From assembly GCA_900548635.1 (NCBI GenBank), contig URLP01000082.1, forward strand, positions 1 to 7,997: a stretch of DNA of 7,997 nucleotides, given 5' to 3'. This DNA is from an uncultured Megasphaera sp. (lineage in GTDB: Bacteria > Bacillota > Negativicutes > Veillonellales > Megasphaeraceae). Under the pieces are notes generated by a model. The model saw only the letters and a list, made by a program, of their open reading frames with translations, searched no databases and was not told the DNA's origin. Each line of letters starts with the position of its first letter. The stretch's first letter is position 1. The translations under genes were made by a program, and so were the position numbers. Positions 5,889 to 7,997 of the stretch are shown in pieces.

Positions 5889-7301
5889 ATGCCTATGGAA
5901 CAGTCTCTGCCCATTGCGGCCCATCTCCTCTATCAGCAGGCATCCATCGTCTCCGACATCGTCCTCCACGAACAGCGCACGACGGGCAAGGTCCCGGACA
6001 TCCCGGCAGCTTTCCAGCGGAAGTTCTACGCCTTCCTGGACCGCATCAACGGCCAGCTCATGGAAGACAAGGACAACTTCTTCGGCTACTTCCTCTTCCA
6101 GATGGTCAAGGAAATCCGCTTCGACATGGCCTCGCCGACGGGCGTTAACTTCAAGGGCACGCGCTATCACCTCTACTTCAACCCCATGCTCTTCCTGCCC
6201 CTCTCGCCGGAGCAGATGGAAAGCACGATCAAACACGAAATCCTGCACGTCGTCTCCCTCCATCTCCTGCGAGCCAAGGACCTGCGCGGCCAGTACAGCA
6301 AGATGGCCGTCAACCTGGCCATGGATGTCGTCGTCAACACCTATCTCGACCACCTGCCGCCCTTCTCGACGACCCTCGACTGGGTCAATATGAACTATTC
6401 CCTGCTCCTCAAGCCCTTTGAAAGCCTGGAATACTACGTCGACAAGATCCAGTCCGCCCTCGACCTCCGAACGGACAAGAAGGACCTGCCCGAATCGGAA
6501 AGCGAGTCCGACGAATCCGTCGCCGTCTCCTACGACCCGGCCAAGACGCACGACCTCTGGGACGAAGGTGACGACATCGATGAAGAGACGCTGCGCAAGT
6601 TCACAGAAAAATACATCGACGCCTCGTGCAAGGGCGAGCTCTCGAACTATCTGGAAAGCATGATCAAGGCCCTCAAAGACAGCGACGAAGACCTGCCCTG
6701 GCACTGGTACCTGAAGCGCCTCGTCGGCTCCATCACCAGCACCTGGAAAAAGACGACCATGCGCCGCAACCGCCGCCAGCCCGAACGGTTGGACCTGCCG
6801 GGCCAGCTGCGCTCGCACACGGCGAAAATCCTCATCGGCCTCGACATCAGCGGCAGCATCACGGACGCCGAATTCCGCCAGGCCATCGGCGAAGTCCTGC
6901 ACCTCGTGCGCTGCTACAACCACGAAATCATCGTCGCCGAATGCGACGATGAAATCCGCCGCACCTACCCCATCCGCACCATGGACGACGTGCGCGGCCG
7001 CCTCGACATCCGCGGCGGCACGGCCTACTCGCCAGTCTTCGCCTTCGCCAACACCCAGCGCGTCGACCTCGTCGTCTACTTCACGGACGGCAAAGGCGAA
7101 GAAAAACTCCAGACAGCCCCTAAAGGCTACAAAGTCCTCTGGGTTCTCTCCGGCAAAGGCGACCACCTTTCCCTGAAAAAGCCCTACGGCCTCGTCAAGC
7201 GCCTTAAGAAACTGCCCGAATACGACCCGAGCCTCGACTTCGACGACGTAGAAAAAGGCGGCTTCTCCATGAACCACCAGGAAGGGATTAGTATGATATG
7301 A
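5889..7301 (+). CDS. VWA-like protein with HExxH metallopeptidase-like N-terminal domain (DUF2201 type)
   Basis: 470 residues in three parts. The N-terminal domain (about 10-175) contains HEILH at 116-120 (H116, E117, H120), a zinc-peptidase motif, followed by NLAMDVVVN (142-150) in which D146 could be a third metal ligand. A charged linker (196-245) is rich in D, E and S. The C-terminal VWA-like domain (about 312-450) has a complete metal-ion-dependent adhesion site: DISGS (D319, S321, S323), T378 in IRGGTAYSP and D400 in YFTDGKGE. This is the arrangement of the DUF2201 family, which commonly pairs with MoxR ATPases. The ATG directly follows the TAG of the ATPase gene (TAGATG) and lacks a clear Shine-Dalgarno, so translation probably depends on ribosomes finishing the ATPase; a second ATG two codons on (5895) is possible. 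Whether the metallopeptidase-like domain cleaves anything is unknown. Transcription ends at the hairpin directly after the stop. Confidence 0.9.
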   Translation: MPMEQSLPIAAHLLYQQASIVSDIVLHEQRTTGKVPDIPAAFQRKFYAFLDRINGQLMEDKDNFFGYFLFQMVKEIRFDMASPTGVNFKGTRYHLYFNPMLFLPLSPEQMESTIKHEILHVVSLHLLRAKDLRGQYSKMAVNLAMDVVVNTYLDHLPPFSTTLDWVNMNYSLLLKPFESLEYYVDKIQSALDLRTDKKDLPESESESDESVAVSYDPAKTHDLWDEGDDIDEETLRKFTEKYIDASCKGELSNYLESMIKALKDSDEDLPWHWYLKRLVGSITSTWKKTTMRRNRRQPERLDLPGQLRSHTAKILIGLDISGSITDAEFRQAIGEVLHLVRCYNHEIIVAECDDEIRRTYPIRTMDDVRGRLDIRGGTAYSPVFAFANTQRVDLVVYFTDGKGEEKLQTAPKGYKVLWVLSGKGDHLSLKKPYGLVKRLKKLPEYDPSLDFDDVEKGGFSMNHQEGISMI

Positions 7302-7334
7302 AAAAAGCCCGTCGCATAAAGCGATGGGCTTTTT
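7302..7334. terminator. Terminator after the MoxR/VWA operon, convergent
   Basis: Arms 7302-7315 and 7321-7334 form a 14-bp stem with one G-U pair around ATAAA, with A5 at one end and T5 at the other. It starts at the base after the stop codon of the VWA gene. The minus-strand chimeric frame reads through it. Confidence 0.9.
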
Positions 7335-7377
7335 CGTGGTTCGTTTGGCGTTCGTCGTTCGTCGAAGATTCACGCAA

Positions 7378-7533
7378 ATACAATTTTTCGTAGAGGTAAC
7401 GGATATCGTCCAGCGAGAGTTCTTTGCAGTTGTTGACTAAGAGTCTTGTCTGCTGGCTGCCGGCTTTGACCAGGAAGTCGAGGTCTTCTTTCTTGACACC
7501 GAATTCGTCGAGTTTCGTCGGGATATTGACTTT
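7378..7533 (-). pseudogene. C-terminal remnant of an iron-containing alcohol dehydrogenase
   Basis: Codons for residues 137-188 of the chimeric frame read KVNIPTKLDEFGVKKEDLDF, then a segment ending AGSQQTRLLVNN, then CKELSLDDIRYLYEKLY. This is the last helical part of group III (iron-dependent) alcohol dehydrogenases, where IPTKLSEFGV-x-EEDL and TRLLxNNP-x-x-L-x-x-EDI-x-x-IY are typical. The roughly 330 preceding residues, with the NAD-binding and iron-binding parts, are absent. The family match is from memory of the motif. Confidence 0.7.
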
Positions 7534-7965
7534 TTCTACGACATCTTTGGTAAGCAGAGAAACATGTTCAATTCGTTTTCGTTCACGGATTTCGTCGATA
7601 GAGGCGCCAAAACGGATGATATCGATGCCGGGAAATGTATTTTCATCGGCCAGCAGTTCCGCTGCGTGATTGTACTCCCCCTTAGAGGTAAAGAGCCCCA
7701 AAGTCTTTAAGATATCCTGATTCAGTTTGCGGATGCCTATTTTTCTTTCCATGAACTCTTCCAGCACCTGAAAATGCAGTTGCTGAGTCCGTGCCGGTAA
7801 ATCTTCAAAATCCTGATTCGTGCCCGCTAAAATTAACCGGTTCAATTCCAGCCGGTCTACTTCGACGCTTGCAGAATCCCCCCGCCGAAAAGTATTGCTC
7901 ACAGATTCTTTAAATTCCAAATCACGAGTTTCTCGTTGCATTTAAAGACATTGTTTTAGCCCAAA

Positions 7966-7997
7966 AAGCAACCCCTCAGACCGCCTACGGCGGCCAG
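7966..7997. repeat. Partial dispersed hairpin repeat at the right edge
   Basis: AACCCCTCAG followed by the hairpin CCGCC-TAC-GGCGG (7981-7993) and CCAG. This matches the opening half of a short intergenic element widespread in gut Firmicutes, in which a CCCCTCAG edge and a first hairpin lead into an AGCTCCCCT half. The rest is cut off by the window end. Family recognition is from memory and only half the element is seen. Confidence 0.45.

Larger units (their letters stand above)
7288..7941 (-). pseudogene. Chimeric remnant: Schlafen/AlbA_2-type protein fused to iron alcohol dehydrogenase tail
   Basis: A 217-codon open frame made of pieces of two unrelated families. Residues 1-18 (MQRETRDLEFKESVSNTF) are the usual start of a Schlafen/AlbA_2 ATP-binding protein. 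In intact relatives about 80-100 residues follow, carrying the glycine-rich AlbA_2 core (YANY-GGG-FGVDD type); here the chain jumps straight to RRGDSASVEVDRLELNRLIL (19-38) and continues as the family's middle region (FEDLPARTQQLHF, LKTLGLFTSKGEYNHAAELLADENTFPGIDIIRFG, to about residue 131). From about residue 137 it switches to the C-terminus of an iron-containing alcohol dehydrogenase (to 188). The last 29 residues are translated terminator and junk. No Shine-Dalgarno precedes the ATG. With its catalytic core missing and a foreign tail, it is very unlikely to function; two deletions that happened to keep the frame are the simplest explanation. Confidence 0.75.

Noticed and set aside
5658..7373. 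Minus-strand open frame of 571 codons opposite the ATPase and VWA genes
   Set aside because: It is the antisense shadow of genes with strongly C-ending codons; its protein is low-complexity (V, F, D, E, G) with no domain, and the plus strand carries clear catalytic motifs.
1..7997. CRISPR array, tRNA, rRNA or insertion sequence
   Set aside because: I saw no regularly spaced direct repeats with spacers, no tRNA- or rRNA-like sequence and no transposase on either strand.

Overview
The window looks like chromosomal DNA of an anaerobic member of the Firmicutes, most likely a Negativicutes (Megasphaera/Veillonellaceae-like). This is an inference. It rests on the paired GGGtGRT and IscU-like scaffold genes, the GC-rich C-ending codons, purine-rich ribosome binding sites (AAGGGG, AGGAGGG) and compact intergenic hairpins. 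I could not run a taxonomic search.

Left part (1-3150) is all on the minus strand. It holds the 5' part of an exported peptidoglycan-binding protein running off the left edge, then a strong minus-strand terminator, then, read right to left, a LysR-type regulator, an IscU/NifU-like Fe-S scaffold protein and a GGGtGRT-family protein. The last two are tightly coupled: the SD of the second overlaps the stop of the first. The regulator lies 54 bp upstream of the scaffold gene on the same strand, so all three may be one transcript ending at the 394-429 terminator.

Middle (3121-4000): a divergent promoter region separates the LysR gene from a small exported protein of unknown function. It contains a near-consensus LysR promoter, a plus-strand promoter and two inverted repeats that could be operators. 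The secreted-protein gene is followed by a REP-like palindrome and a perfect 15-bp terminator.

Right part (4004-7301) is a three-gene plus-strand operon: a solenoid protein with seven repeats of exactly 22 residues, a MoxR-type AAA+ ATPase, and a protein with an HExxH metallopeptidase-like N-terminal domain and a C-terminal VWA-like domain with an intact MIDAS (DUF2201 type). The spacing (10 nt, then 0 nt) indicates co-translation. MoxR/VWA pairs generally act as ATP-driven remodelling or metal-insertion machines. The repeat protein would be a natural substrate or target-binding partner, which makes this operon the most interesting system here.

Right edge (7288-7997): a minus-strand open frame is a chimera of two decayed genes. 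A Schlafen/AlbA_2-type protein has lost its AlbA_2 core in frame, and the frame then passes into the C-terminal tail of an iron-containing alcohol dehydrogenase. The frame runs through the terminator hairpin shared with the convergent operon. The window ends inside a hairpin element resembling the dispersed repeats common in gut Firmicutes.
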